The position numbers were made by a program, and so were the translations under genes. From positions 1-64,000 of the forward strand of contig JAKVKI010000005.1 of the NCBI GenBank assembly GCA_022486585.1: a stretch of DNA of 64,000 bases. Direction: 5' to 3'. Origin of the DNA: Megasphaera sp. GTDB lineage: Bacteria; Bacillota; Negativicutes; Veillonellales; Megasphaeraceae. This document shows, in pieces, positions 54,692 to 64,000 of this stretch (positions within the stretch are counted from its first letter, which is position 1; the number at the start of each line of letters is the position of its first letter). Below the pieces are notes generated by a model. The model was given only the letters and a program-made list of their open reading frames with translations. It made no database searches and was not told where the DNA came from.

Positions 54692-55075
54692 TTAATTTTG
54701 TTTTAATTCTACTTTTTGTAGTACTTCGTTTGCCATACGAGCTCTGGCCTTGATGACAGCATTACCGTCTTTAATCGATTCCGGATAGAAGCTGCTCTTA
54801 TATTTGCTTCTCTTCGTTTTAGTGACCATTTCTTTCAACTGGATCGTCTGGTCATCTACGTTATAGACATATGTACAATAATCTGTCGTATCACCTGATG
54901 TTTCAACAGTTTTGAACGTCAGGATCGTACGTCCTACATCAAATGTGACCTTTGCAGAATTCATATCAATGGCTGTGTATTTATTGTACTGCCACATATT
55001 GTCTGCTGCAAATACAGTCGCTGCAGAAATAGCCATCGTCATTCCTAAAACAGCAAAAATCTTTTTTAGTTTCAA
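54692..55075 (-). CDS. Small secreted protein of unknown function
   Basis: 127 aa. Signal peptide LKKIFAVLGMTMAISAATVFA, cleaved near residue 23. The remainder is a short beta-rich domain (YNKYTAIDMNSAKVTFDVGRTIL ... DYCTYVYNVDDQTIQLKEM). No family recognised; layout resembles other Negativicutes secreted proteins I cannot name. Starts at a TTG at 55075 behind GGTGG. Own promoter and terminator. Confidence 0.72.
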   Translation of the reverse strand: MKLKKIFAVLGMTMAISAATVFAADNMWQYNKYTAIDMNSAKVTFDVGRTILTFKTVETSGDTTDYCTYVYNVDDQTIQLKEMVTKTKRSKYKSSFYPESIKDGNAVIKARARMANEVLQKVELKQN

Positions 55076-55108
55076 CTATACCACCACCTTGATACCATTT
55101 TACTATGT

Positions 55109-55137
55109 ATTATACCATGAATGGCTGGCAGTGACTA
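55109..55137 (-). promoter_or_regulatory. Promoter of the small secreted-protein gene
   Basis: Minus strand TAGTCA (55132-55137), 17-base spacer, TATAAT (55109-55114). Confidence 0.6.
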
Positions 55138-55173
55138 GGTATGTCAGGAAAACAAACGATGTCATTAAGAGAT

Positions 55174-55668
55174 TTATCGATTATCGATTTTCTCCGGATA
55201 CAAATCATGCTGAGACAAACGCTGCCAAGCCACGTCCTCCCAAGGTGTCCCGGCACGGCCGTAATTACAATACGGATCAATGCTAATGCCGCCACGCGGC
55301 AAAAATTTCCCCCATACTTCGATGTATTTAGGATCCATGAGAGAAATGAGATCATCCATAATGATATTGACACAATCTTCATGAAAATCACCATGATTAC
55401 GGAAGCTGAACAGATATAATTTCAAGGACTTACTTTCAACCATTCGCTGGTCTGGTACATAGGAAATATACATCGTAGCATAGTCCGGCTGTCCGGTCTT
55501 AGGGCAGAGACTGGTAAATTCAGGACAATTAAATTTGACGAAATAATCCCTGTTTTCATGTTTGTTCATAAATGTTTCCAGCAGCTTCGGGTCATAGTCT
55601 GTTTCGTATTGTGTATGACCGCTGCCTAAGGATGTTATACCTTGTAATTCCTCTGTTTGACGACTCAT
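55174..55668 (-). CDS. queF: NADPH-dependent 7-cyano-7-deazaguanine (preQ0) reductase
   Basis: Reduces preQ0 to preQ1 for queuosine. 164 aa unimodular type. Catalytic Cys55 and Asp62 in [10 protein letters not shown] and Glu97 in HGDFHEDC fall at the same positions as in the B. subtilis enzyme; the NADPH motif is [17 protein letters not shown] precedes the ATG, which overlaps the queT stop (ATGA). queC, queD and queE are not adjacent. Confidence 0.97.
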   Translation of the reverse strand: MSRQTEELQGITSLGSGHTQYETDYDPKLLETFMNKHENRDYFVKFNCPEFTSLCPKTGQPDYATMYISYVPDQRMVESKSLKLYLFSFRNHGDFHEDCVNIIMDDLISLMDPKYIEVWGKFLPRGGISIDPYCNYGRAGTPWEDVAWQRLSQHDLYPEKIDNR

Positions 55669-56159
55669 ATGCCCTCCTTATGAAATAGATACACCTTAGC
55701 CATAGCATGGATAAGGAAAACACCACAGATACCACAAATGATTTGACCCACAGATAAGCTGACTGCCAGCATACCATACGGGAGGTGCAACAAATAGGAT
55801 AGCCATAGGCTGACACCGAGAGACGGCACGAGCCAAATCGGCAAAGCCGTAAGCCATATGTTCCAATCATGCAGGCGAATTTGAACGATAAGCCAGGTCG
55901 TCGCAATGCCGACAAAACAACCACCGAACATGTCCAGCGGTCCCAGGCCGCCAAAAAGAAAATTCGCTATGAGGTTCGCTATACCCAAGGGTATGACCAG
56001 GAAGGGATACAAGTAGGCTAACGCATATAATGCCGTGGCTATACGAATCTGATACGCTCCAAAAGACACGCCTTGCGTGATATATAATAAAACGACATAC
56101 ATAGCAATGACCATACTGGAAATAGTCATTTTACGTGTATTTACAAGGAAATTATACAT
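55665..56159 (-). CDS. queT: QueT-family transporter (ECF S component for queuosine precursors)
   Basis: About 164 aa from the ATG at 56159, with AGGGGG eight bases upstream. Five or six membrane helices; [33 protein letters not shown] and [14 protein letters not shown] match QueT. Imports preQ0/preQ1-type bases with shared ECF ATPases encoded elsewhere. The riboswitch upstream and queF downstream support the assignment. The open frame to 56222 crosses the terminator and is not coding. Confidence 0.92.
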   Translation of the reverse strand: MYNFLVNTRKMTISSMVIAMYVVLLYITQGVSFGAYQIRIATALYALAYLYPFLVIPLGIANLIANFLFGGLGPLDMFGGCFVGIATTWLIVQIRLHDWNIWLTALPIWLVPSLGVSLWLSYLLHLPYGMLAVSLSVGQIICGICGVFLIHAMAKVYLFHKEGI

Positions 56160-56180
56160 CAGCACCGCCCCCTTTCCCAT

Positions 56181-56212
56181 AAAAAAAACGGGTTTGTTGG
56201 AAACAAACCCGT
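56181..56212 (-). terminator. Expression-platform terminator of the preQ1 riboswitch
   Basis: Minus strand ACGGGTTTGTT / AACAAACCCGT (56188-56212) with a 3-base loop, then eight U (A's at 56181-56188). Confidence 0.9.
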
Positions 56213-56235
56213 AAGTGCACAATATTCTTGTACTA

Positions 56236-56280
56236 CTTCCTAGTTTTATTTACCGACAGGATGGATTACGAACTGTCCTA
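56236..56280 (-). ncRNA. PreQ1-I riboswitch aptamer controlling queT-queF
   Basis: Minus strand: stem GACAG (56273-56277) / CTGTC (56255-56259) around the 13-base loop TTCGTAATCCATC, followed by an A-rich tail GGTAAATAAAACTAGG. This is the small H-type pseudoknot plan of class I preQ1 aptamers. It begins about 16 bases after the lepB stop, so its promoter must lie within lepB or it is transcribed with lepB. Confidence 0.82.
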
Positions 56281-56295
56281 TAGACTATAGAATTT

Positions 56296-56856
56296 TTACC
56301 AAACGACCTTGCCCAACACATGATCAATAGGAACAGGACCGATAAAGCGGCTGTCACTGCTATGATTACGATTATCGCCCATACAAAATACATATCCTTC
56401 TGGAACAGTAATCGTACCCTTTTGACTGTATGTCATTTGTTCATTGATATATGGTTCATCAAGAGCTTCACCGTTGCGCCATACTTTGCCATCGTGGAAC
56501 GCTAACGTATCACCGGGATGACCGATGACCCGTTTGACCCAAACATTTTTAGTCTGCAGGTTATGATCAAAAAAAGCCATATAGTTATGCATCGGTTCAG
56601 CTACATCATCTTTCCACGTACGCGGATAATGGACACGGCTGTCAATAATGACAATATCTCCATAACTCGGTACTTCATTCATAATGTGCGTCCATTTAGA
56701 TACGACAAGGTATTCTCCATTATGCAACGTAGGCACCATAGATTCGCCCGACACACGTGTCGGCTGGAAAAAGAATATATGAATGACCATAGCAATGGCC
56801 AGCGCTATAATAATAGAATAAATCCATTCGTATACTTCATGTAAAATAGTATTCAA
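56296..56856 (-). CDS. lepB: Signal peptidase I
   Basis: Removes signal peptides at the outer face of the inner membrane. About 186 aa from a TTG at 56856 with AAGGAGG six bases upstream; the open frame to 56919 is unsupported. One N-terminal membrane helix (about residues 12-30), catalytic Ser39 in GESMVPTL, Lys108 in WVKRVIGHPGD, and the SGDNR-like box MGDNRNHSSDSR. Confidence 0.96.
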   Translation of the reverse strand: MNTILHEVYEWIYSIIIALAIAMVIHIFFFQPTRVSGESMVPTLHNGEYLVVSKWTHIMNEVPSYGDIVIIDSRVHYPRTWKDDVAEPMHNYMAFFDHNLQTKNVWVKRVIGHPGDTLAFHDGKVWRNGEALDEPYINEQMTYSQKGTITVPEGYVFCMGDNRNHSSDSRFIGPVPIDHVLGKVVW

Positions 56857-56950
56857 GTTAAGCCTCCTTACGTACTTATCTATTTTACCAAACACATAGG
56901 ACAAAAGCAAGAGAAACACGGTTCGAATATGACGGCGAACATAAGTTACC

Positions 56951-57502
56951 CTAGTTCTGTCCCTGTTGCCCTTTCTCTATCATATATGACAATTCTTTTT
57001 GGTTTATACATCCTTGTCTTCGTTCTCTGATTTGTCCATATTGTCCAATCATAATGGATTCAGGCACTTCACTGATCGTATAGGCAGCTGCATTCTCTAT
57101 ATCCGTCGTGTAGAAAGGCAGGTCGTAATCGTGAGATGCCAAAAAAGACTGCACGTCCGTATCGTCTCGTCCCAACGAAAGAATGACGAAATAGACTCGC
57201 TGACCATATTGATGATATAGTGTTTCCAGTACTGGAAGCTGTTGCTCGCTCAATTCACTCCACGGCATCCAAACCAGCAGATAAACTGGTTTTTTATTAT
57301 ATAAATCTTTTATTTTATGTGCCTTACCTGCCTGATCATATAGGATGATATTCCGTGCTAACGATTCGGTTTCTGCCTGTGTAATAGCCTGAGCTTCTTT
57401 TTTATCAGCATCTTTGGCAATATTTTCATCTTTCCCCGGCCAAAAACAAGCGATCAGGACCAGACAAATAACCGTTAGCCCCGCTAAGATCCTATTTTTC
57501 AT
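56951..57502 (-). CDS. Thioredoxin-fold (TlpA/redoxin-like) lipoprotein without the CxxC cysteines
   Basis: 183 aa. Lipobox LIAC gives acylated Cys19. The body aligns with TlpA-type thioredoxins: VWMPWSELSEQQLP sits exactly where FWxxWCxxCxxExP belongs, so both active cysteines are serines (Ser82, Ser85). The cis-proline region appears as SEVPESIMIG. It should keep the fold but not disulfide chemistry. ATGA overlap with the dehydrogenase gene upstream. Confidence 0.82.
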   Translation of the reverse strand: MKNRILAGLTVICLVLIACFWPGKDENIAKDADKKEAQAITQAETESLARNIILYDQAGKAHKIKDLYNKKPVYLLVWMPWSELSEQQLPVLETLYHQYGQRVYFVILSLGRDDTDVQSFLASHDYDLPFYTTDIENAAAYTISEVPESIMIGQYGQIRERRQGCINQKELSYMIEKGQQGQN

Positions 57503-58467
57503 TTCTTATATCCCGTCGTGAAATCGACATAATTTTGCAATTTCTTCCCAGACAGGAAGTTCTTCAAATTATGTGCTGCTATACGAACGATATTGTCGTG
57601 TGTAGCCTGCAAGTGATAGCCGCCAGATACGTGGGGCGTAATATAAATGCCCTTTGTATGCCACATCGGACTGTCCGCTGGTAAGGGCTCCGGATCGGTG
57701 ACATCGACAGCTGCACCAGCAAGATGGCCGCTCTGCACAGCGTCGCAGAGTGCCGCTTGAACAACGTTAGCGCCACGGCCTATATTGAGAAAATAGGCGC
57801 CTTTTTTCATAGCAGCAAATCGTTCTGCTGTATATAACTGATAGGTCTGCGCCGTATCCGGCAAGCTGGACGCAACAATATCCGCTGCTGCCAAATACGT
57901 ATCGAGCTGATCCATCGTCCCCATTTCATCAGCTTCTGGCAACAGTGCTGTACTGCGACGGCGTATACCGATAACATGAGCACCTAAAGCCTTCATCCGT
58001 TTGCCGAACTGCCGCCCAATATCGCCGAACCCGACGATGAGGACTGTCGAACCATAAATAGACCGGACAGGGCCTTCATCATGCCAACTGGCAGCCTTCT
58101 GGTTATCATAATAAGCATATAGTTTTTTCATCATGGCCAACAATTGCGCCGTCATATGTTCCGATAACGCAAGACCATATGCTCCAGTTGCATTCGTGAG
58201 ACAAACTCCGTCTGCCAGGATACCTGGTTTGCAGTACGAGTTTGCGCCAGCACTATTTAATTGGAGCCAGCGAAGTTTAGGAGCTCTCACCAGAAGCGCC
58301 GGATCAATATTGCCAATAATGACTTCAGCATCTGCCAGCACCGCTTCCGATGCCTGCACTCCTACAGGTCCCTGCACTGGCAAATAAACGACTTCATTCC
58401 CTGCTGCAGCCGCTTCAAGCCACTGCTTATGATACGGTGTTACTTCCATAGCAACTACTATTTTCAT
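57499..58467 (-). CDS. D-2-hydroxyacid dehydrogenase
   Basis: NAD(P)-dependent oxidoreductase for 2-keto/2-hydroxy acids. 322 aa. Rossmann motif VLIVGFGDIGRQFGKRM; catalytic Arg in LNIGRGANVVQ, Glu in VTDPEPLP and His in ITPHVSGGY. Glyoxylate/hydroxypyruvate-reductase-like; substrate uncertain. First gene of the pair with the lipoprotein. Confidence 0.93.
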   Translation of the reverse strand: MKIVVAMEVTPYHKQWLEAAAAGNEVVYLPVQGPVGVQASEAVLADAEVIIGNIDPALLVRAPKLRWLQLNSAGANSYCKPGILADGVCLTNATGAYGLALSEHMTAQLLAMMKKLYAYYDNQKAASWHDEGPVRSIYGSTVLIVGFGDIGRQFGKRMKALGAHVIGIRRRSTALLPEADEMGTMDQLDTYLAAADIVASSLPDTAQTYQLYTAERFAAMKKGAYFLNIGRGANVVQAALCDAVQSGHLAGAAVDVTDPEPLPADSPMWHTKGIYITPHVSGGYHLQATHDNIVRIAAHNLKNFLSGKKLQNYVDFTTGYKK

Positions 58468-58534
58468 AGGATTCCCTCTTATTCTATTTTGATATCATTG
58501 CTATTATTTCATATTTACTCTTTGTTGTAAATAG

Positions 58535-58567
58535 CAAAAACGCAGGGGCCATTGACACTGCCCCTGC
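58535..58567 (-). terminator. Terminator after the carbamoyltransferase gene
   Basis: GCAGGGGC (58542-58549) and GCCCCTGC (58560-58567) with a 10-base loop; a GTTTTTGC tract follows on the minus strand. Confidence 0.88.
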
Positions 58568-58601
58568 AAATGATAAACGTACTATATAGATATGATGAAA
58601 C

Positions 58602-59543
58602 TTACCAATCCAATTTGCCAGTCATCAAATATACAAGAAGACCTTTTTCAGCATGACGACGATTTTCAGCTTCGTCAAGAATCGTATCCAAATGTTGTTC
58701 CATAACATCCTGCGTGATTTCAAAACCCGGATGGATCGGCATATCATGGAATACCATCGTATTCGTGCCGCCCATCAAATCGGCATCGATTTGATAGGGC
58801 ATCATCATATTGATAATGGCATCCTTCTTTTCTTTGTATGCCGGATTAGTGAAGAATTCCATATCGACCCAGGTATCTGTGTAAATGCAGTCCGCTTCGG
58901 CAACGACTTTCTTCAAGTCTTCTTTGGAAATATCTGTCGGCAGCTCAATATAGTTGCCAGTTTTCTTCAAGCCATCATAGAAATCATCGCCAACTGCCAT
59001 GACCTGCTTAAACGGTGTCAGGCCGTACATTGTACCACCGAGCATCGTGACGATTTCACTAAGGGAGTTATATGTATTGTTTTTCGCTCCGATGTACAGT
59101 ACTTTGACATCAAAATGACCGGTTTTTTCATACAAGGTCAGCATATCAGCCAATGCCTGAGACGGGTGGAACGTATTATCACAACCATTGATCACGGGAA
59201 CTGTACCATACTTCATAAAAGCATTCGTCGTTTCCGACTTTTTAAAACGTCCCATAATGCAATCAACGTTACGGCAAACGTATTTGATTTCACTCATAAG
59301 GTCACCAATAGTAAAATTACTATCCGCCCATTTTTGATTGTATGCTTTGCCGCCTAATTCTTCCATACCGATCGTAAAGGATAAATACGTACGGTTAGAT
59401 GTTTTTTCAAATAATGTATATAATTTTTTTCCTTCTAAGAGATGAGAATATTCTTCTTGATTCTGTTTTATTTTTTCTGCTAACAATAAAATTCCTTTTA
59501 ATTCTTCTGCTGTATAGTCAGCAAAACTGTTCGCATGTTTCAT
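58602..59543 (-). CDS. Aspartate/ornithine carbamoyltransferase family protein, substrate uncertain
   Basis: 313 aa, full two-domain carbamoyltransferase length. The carbamoyl-phosphate motif S-T-R-T-R reads SNRTY (49-53), while HPSQALADMLT is intact. The amino-acid-side H-C-L-P motif reads HDMPIHPGFE. This departs from standard OTCase and ATCase, so another acceptor (for example a diamine or modified ornithine) is possible. It is monocistronic, away from arginine genes, with its own promoter and terminator. GGAGG precedes the ATG. Confidence 0.85.
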   Translation of the reverse strand: MKHANSFADYTAEELKGILLLAEKIKQNQEEYSHLLEGKKLYTLFEKTSNRTYLSFTIGMEELGGKAYNQKWADSNFTIGDLMSEIKYVCRNVDCIMGRFKKSETTNAFMKYGTVPVINGCDNTFHPSQALADMLTLYEKTGHFDVKVLYIGAKNNTYNSLSEIVTMLGGTMYGLTPFKQVMAVGDDFYDGLKKTGNYIELPTDISKEDLKKVVAEADCIYTDTWVDMEFFTNPAYKEKKDAIINMMMPYQIDADLMGGTNTMVFHDMPIHPGFEITQDVMEQHLDTILDEAENRRHAEKGLLVYLMTGKLDW

Positions 59544-59589
59544 TTGTATGCATCCTCCAAACTATAATTCCAACCTTAACGTGCTTATA

Positions 59590-59618
59590 TCATAGCACAT
59601 TGTTATCATATTTTCAAG
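59590..59618 (-). promoter_or_regulatory. Promoter of the carbamoyltransferase gene
   Basis: Minus strand TTGAAA (59613-59618), 17-base spacer, TATGAT (59590-59595). Confidence 0.8.
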
Positions 59619-59703
59619 TTTTTATGCACATTTTTTACAAATTCATACACGAAGTTTATAAATCAGCTCGTATCCCCTCTCTGCCTCGTATTTTCTTCAA
59701 GAA

Positions 59704-59738
59704 ATAAAAAACTGCCGGGATAGTTATATCCCGACAGT
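59704..59738 (-). terminator. Terminator of the ATP synthase operon
   Basis: Minus strand ACTGTCGGGATA / TATCCCGGCAGT (59711-59738, one G-U pair), loop of 4, then a TTTTTTATTTC tract. It lies 18 bases after the atpC stop. Confidence 0.92.
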
Positions 59739-59756
59739 CTGAATCAAGTGCGCATA

Positions 59757-60179
59757 TTATTGGCCGCCATATTTTTTGGCAACATCAATGCGGCGCAGAG
59801 CACGCTGTAAAGCAAGTGTCGCTCGTTCTACGTCAATATTGCTGTTTAAGTCACTGAGCCGTTTTTCTGCTCTGTCTTTTGCGGCTTGAGCTCGTCTTAC
59901 ATCAATATCTCCTGGTTTTTCTGCAGCCGGCGTAATGACCGTAATAGTATTATTGCTGACCTCTAAAAAACCTTTTGCTATAGTAATCGCCTGGCGCTGG
60001 CCCTGTTGTTCATATTCGAGTGGCCAAATGCTGAGCGATGCAATAAGTGGAGCATGATTGGGTAAAATCCCCAAGTCCCCGTCAAGAGCACGGACTAAGA
60101 CAAAGTTCACGTCTTCATTGAGAACGGCAGCATCCGGTGTAATGACTTCCAAACGGATTGTCTTTCCTGTTTCTGCCAT
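59757..60179 (-). CDS. atpC: F1 ATP synthase epsilon subunit
   Basis: Central-stalk regulator subunit. 140 aa: N-terminal beta barrel (LEVITPDAAVLNEDVNFVLVRALDGDLGILPNHAPLIA) and a C-terminal two-helix hairpin (AQAAKDRAEKRLSDL ... RATLALQRALRRIDVA). Three bases separate it from atpD. Last gene of the operon. Confidence 0.97.
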   Translation of the reverse strand: MAETGKTIRLEVITPDAAVLNEDVNFVLVRALDGDLGILPNHAPLIASLSIWPLEYEQQGQRQAITIAKGFLEVSNNTITVITPAAEKPGDIDVRRAQAAKDRAEKRLSDLNSNIDVERATLALQRALRRIDVAKKYGGQ

Positions 60180-60182
60180 CGC

Positions 60183-61622
<1,440 letters not shown>

Positions 61623-61649
61623 TTAATTTATTTCAAACCGTACTGCTGC

Positions 61650-62507
61650 TTACTGCAACGCATTAGCGCCACTGACGATTTCTGTCAATTCATTGGTAAT
61701 GCCAGCCTGGCGGACCTTATTGTAATGAACCGTCAGTTTATCGATCAAATCACCTGCATTATCCGTTGCTGACGTCATAGCCGTCATGCGGGCACCTAAT
61801 TCACTCGCTGCAGATTGGAGCAAACTATTATAGATAAACATGTCCAAATACTGCGGCAAAAGAGATGCTAATACTTGATCTGCATCTGGTGCAAAAAGAT
61901 ATTCTTCCTTTGGCCCCTGCCCTTCTGCATTATTCTGTTCAATAGGCAGCATTTTCACAGTTTGGACAACCTGGGTCAGTGCTGATTTGAATTTTGTATA
62001 GATGACATAGACTTCGTCTACTTCACCGGCCATGAATTTTTCTGTGGCCACGTGGGCTATATCCTGGGCATGGGAGAACTGGGGCTTATCAGAGAAACCA
62101 CTCCAGCGTTTATCCGGAATCACCCGCAAATGCTTCAAATATTCAGCCGGCTTGCGGCCTGTTGTCAGAATACACGAAGCTGTACGGGGTTTGTCCTTAA
62201 GGACAGCCACCATGGTCTTATTAATGTTGGAACTAAATCCGCCTGCCAGCCCTTTATCGGCACCGATAAAGATATAGCAAGTTTTCTTTACTTCCCTGGC
62301 CTTAAACAAATCATTATCACTGTTAGGAGACGCTGCAGATAACCGCTGCAACATTCCTTCGATCTTTTCGGTATAGGGAGCTGTTGCCAGTGCCCGTTCC
62401 TGTGCACGGCGCAGTCGTACGGAGGATACCATCTTCATGGCCTTAGTAATCTGCTGGGTATTGGTAACGGATTTTATCCGCCTATTTATTTCGCGTGCAC
62501 TCGGCAT
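61650..62507 (-). CDS. atpG: F1 ATP synthase gamma subunit
   Basis: Rotating central shaft. 285 aa. Conserved N-terminus REINRRIKSVTNTQQITKAMKMVSSVRLRRAQ and C-terminus SELGARMTAMTSATDNAGDLIDKLTVHYNKVRQAGITNELTEIVSGANAL. GAGGAGG precedes the ATG; three bases after atpA. Confidence 0.97.
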   Translation of the reverse strand: MPSAREINRRIKSVTNTQQITKAMKMVSSVRLRRAQERALATAPYTEKIEGMLQRLSAASPNSDNDLFKAREVKKTCYIFIGADKGLAGGFSSNINKTMVAVLKDKPRTASCILTTGRKPAEYLKHLRVIPDKRWSGFSDKPQFSHAQDIAHVATEKFMAGEVDEVYVIYTKFKSALTQVVQTVKMLPIEQNNAEGQGPKEEYLFAPDADQVLASLLPQYLDMFIYNSLLQSAASELGARMTAMTSATDNAGDLIDKLTVHYNKVRQAGITNELTEIVSGANALQ

Positions 62508-62510
62508 CGG

Positions 62511-64000
62511 TTATTCCTCCTCTTTGATCAGTTTATGGGATACACCAAATTCCTTCGTATATTCCGCTACTGCCTTTTTAAGAGCGGCTTCTTCTTCGTC
62601 ACCGAGCTGCTTCGTATCTTTAATATGCTGCCCCACTTCAGGATAGTTAGCATGCATAAATTTGATAAAACCATCTTCAAATTCCGGTACTTCTTTAACT
62701 TCGACAGGCATGAGGTACCCACGGACAGCCAAATATACTTCCATGACCTGATCTTCAACAGGCATTGGCTGATACTGTGGCTGAATCAACATCTGCATGG
62801 TCCGTTCCCCTTGGTCGATCTGGGCTTTCGTGCTCTTATCGAGGTCGGAACCGAACTGTGCGAAAGCTGCTAATTCACGATACTGAGCCAGGCTCAAACG
62901 GAGTGTACCAGCAATTTTCTTCATCGCCTTGATCTGAGCAGAACCACCAACACGGGATACGGACAAGCCGACGTTAATAGCCGGACGAACACCGGAGTTA
63001 AATAATTCAGTTTCCAAGAAAATCTGACCATCTGTAATGGAGATAACATTCGTCGGGATATATGCCGACAAGTCACCTGCCAGTGTTTCAATGATAGGCA
63101 AGGCTGTAATAGAACCGCCGCCTAATTCATCAGACAGTTTCGCTGCACGTTCGAGCAAACGGGAATGTAAATAGAAAACATCGCCCGGATAGGCTTCACG
63201 TCCTGGCGGACGGCGCAGCAACAAACTCATCGCACGATATGCCTGTGCATGTTTGGACAAATCATCATAGACACAGAGAACATCTTTGCCCTTATCCATG
63301 AAATATTCACCCATAGATACACCAGAATATGGTGCCAAATACTGTAGCGGAGCGCCATCAGATGCAGTAGCTGTTACAACGATAGTGTATGCCATGGCAC
63401 CGTGTTCTTCTAACGTACGGACGACACGGGCAACGGTCGAGGCTTTCTGACCGATAGCAACATAAATACAAATAACACCGCTGTCTTTCTGATTGATAAT
63501 AGCATCGATAGCGATAGCTGTTTTACCGGTACCACGGTCACCAATGATCAATTCACGCTGGCCACGGCCAATAGGTACCATGGAGTCGATCGCTTTCAGC
63601 CCTGTCTGCAGAGGAACTTTAACAGGCTGGCGGTCCGCTATGCCATGTGCCTTAACTTCAACTAAGCGAGATTCCGTTGATTGAATGGCGCCTTTACCAT
63701 CAATAGGAGCGCCCAACGGATTGACGACACGTCCCAACATGCATTCACCAACAGGTACACGCATGACACGCCCTGTACGGCGGACTGTATCGCCTTCTTT
63801 GATAAGGTAGTCATTGCCGAGCAAAACGGCACCGACGTTGTCTTCTTCCAAGTTCAATGCCAGCCCATATACATCATGAGGCAGTTCCAGCAATTCCCCG
63901 GACATGGCCTTATCCAAACCGTAAATATGTGCAATGCCATCCCCGACTTCCAGGACAGTGCCGACGTCGTCGACGTTCATTTCCACATCATAATCTTCGA
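62511..64000 (-). CDS. atpA: F1 ATP synthase alpha subunit, 5' end outside the window
   Basis: Non-catalytic nucleotide-binding subunit. The frame is open to the right edge; the visible part begins [28 protein letters not shown], so roughly the first 20 residues are missing and the inner GTG/ATG near 63986 is not the real start. Walker [43 protein letters not shown] and the signature [17 protein letters not shown] are present. Confidence 0.97.
   Translation of the reverse strand, partial: EDYDVEMNVDDVGTVLEVGDGIAHIYGLDKAMSGELLELPHDVYGLALNLEEDNVGAVLLGNDYLIKEGDTVRRTGRVMRVPVGECMLGRVVNPLGAPIDGKGAIQSTESRLVEVKAHGIADRQPVKVPLQTGLKAIDSMVPIGRGQRELIIGDRGTGKTAIAIDAIINQKDSGVICIYVAIGQKASTVARVVRTLEEHGAMAYTIVVTATASDGAPLQYLAPYSGVSMGEYFMDKGKDVLCVYDDLSKHAQAYRAMSLLLRRPPGREAYPGDVFYLHSRLLERAAKLSDELGGGSITALPIIETLAGDLSAYIPTNVISITDGQIFLETELFNSGVRPAINVGLSVSRVGGSAQIKAMKKIAGTLRLSLAQYRELAAFAQFGSDLDKSTKAQIDQGERTMQMLIQPQYQPMPVEDQVMEVYLAVRGYLMPVEVKEVPEFEDGFIKFMHANYPEVGQHIKDTKQLGDEEEAALKKAVAEYTKEFGVSHKLIKEEE

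Noticed and set aside
58653..59357. 234-codon open frame opposite the carbamoyltransferase gene
   Set aside because: Antisense shadow of a clear family member; composition is low-complexity hydrophobic and there is no start signal.

Overview
The window reads as chromosomal DNA of a diderm Firmicute in the Negativicutes, most like Megasphaera or a close Veillonellaceae relative. The reasons are mixed. Gene order and regulation are Firmicute-like (ylxM-ffh-rpsP-khpA-ylqD-rimM-trmD, SAM/TPP/preQ1 riboswitches, strong AGGAGG sites, GTG and TTG starts). An RND pump with a lipoprotein adaptor implies an outer membrane, and methylmalonyl-CoA decarboxylase subunits plus catabolic acetolactate synthase suggest an anaerobic fermenter. 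The genus is inference; no rRNA gene is present. No tRNA, CRISPR array, prophage or complete insertion sequence was seen.

Layout. 1-4467 (-): marR - adaptor - RND transporter, the last running off the left edge, with a palindromic operator at the promoter. 4576-10820 (-): DUF523, pyrK, pyrD, then four cobalamin genes (cobK, fused cbiE-cbiT, cbiA, cbiC). 11051-12709 (+): alsS with a strong promoter and direct repeats upstream. 12776-14041: a secreted protein (-) and an FlK-like thioesterase (+). 14112-16556 (-): mmdA, mmdD, mmdC without the membrane beta subunit. 16882-22130 (-): the ylxM-to-yebC translation and SRP operon. 22252-27676: ppk1 with a degenerate Ppx/GppA homologue (-), divergent from an HD-domain exopolyphosphatase (+). 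27755-31313 (-): thiC under a TPP riboswitch and metNI under a SAM-I riboswitch. 31331-33381: a MATE exporter (-) and a small HUH (REP-type) transposase-like gene (+). 33432-41068 (-): an eight-gene housekeeping run of two radical SAM enzymes, phoH, ybeY, cdd, era, a CorC-type protein and recO. 41286-43199 (+): nadE. 43388-47832 (-): aldo/keto reductase behind a MerR-type promoter, nucleoid-associated protein, metallophosphoesterase and mutY. 47970-49727 (+): HIT-like DUF4931 protein, phosphoesterase, small protein. 49786-52864 (-): folB-folK joined to a response regulator and histidine kinase. 52914-55075: small membrane or secreted proteins and a membrane acyltransferase. 55174-58467 (-): 2-hydroxyacid dehydrogenase, a thioredoxin-fold lipoprotein without cysteines, lepB, then queT-queF behind a preQ1 riboswitch. 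58602-59543 (-): an unusual carbamoyltransferase. 59757-64000 (-): atpA (cut by the right edge), atpG, atpD, atpC.

Most of the window is conserved housekeeping and metabolic DNA; I did not find a clearly new multi-gene system. The best leads are the SxxS thioredoxin-like lipoprotein, the degenerate Ppx paired with ppk, a phosphoesterase gene with an internal Tat-type second start, a decarboxylase cluster lacking its beta subunit, the off-consensus carbamoyltransferase, and several precise regulatory palindromes or repeats.
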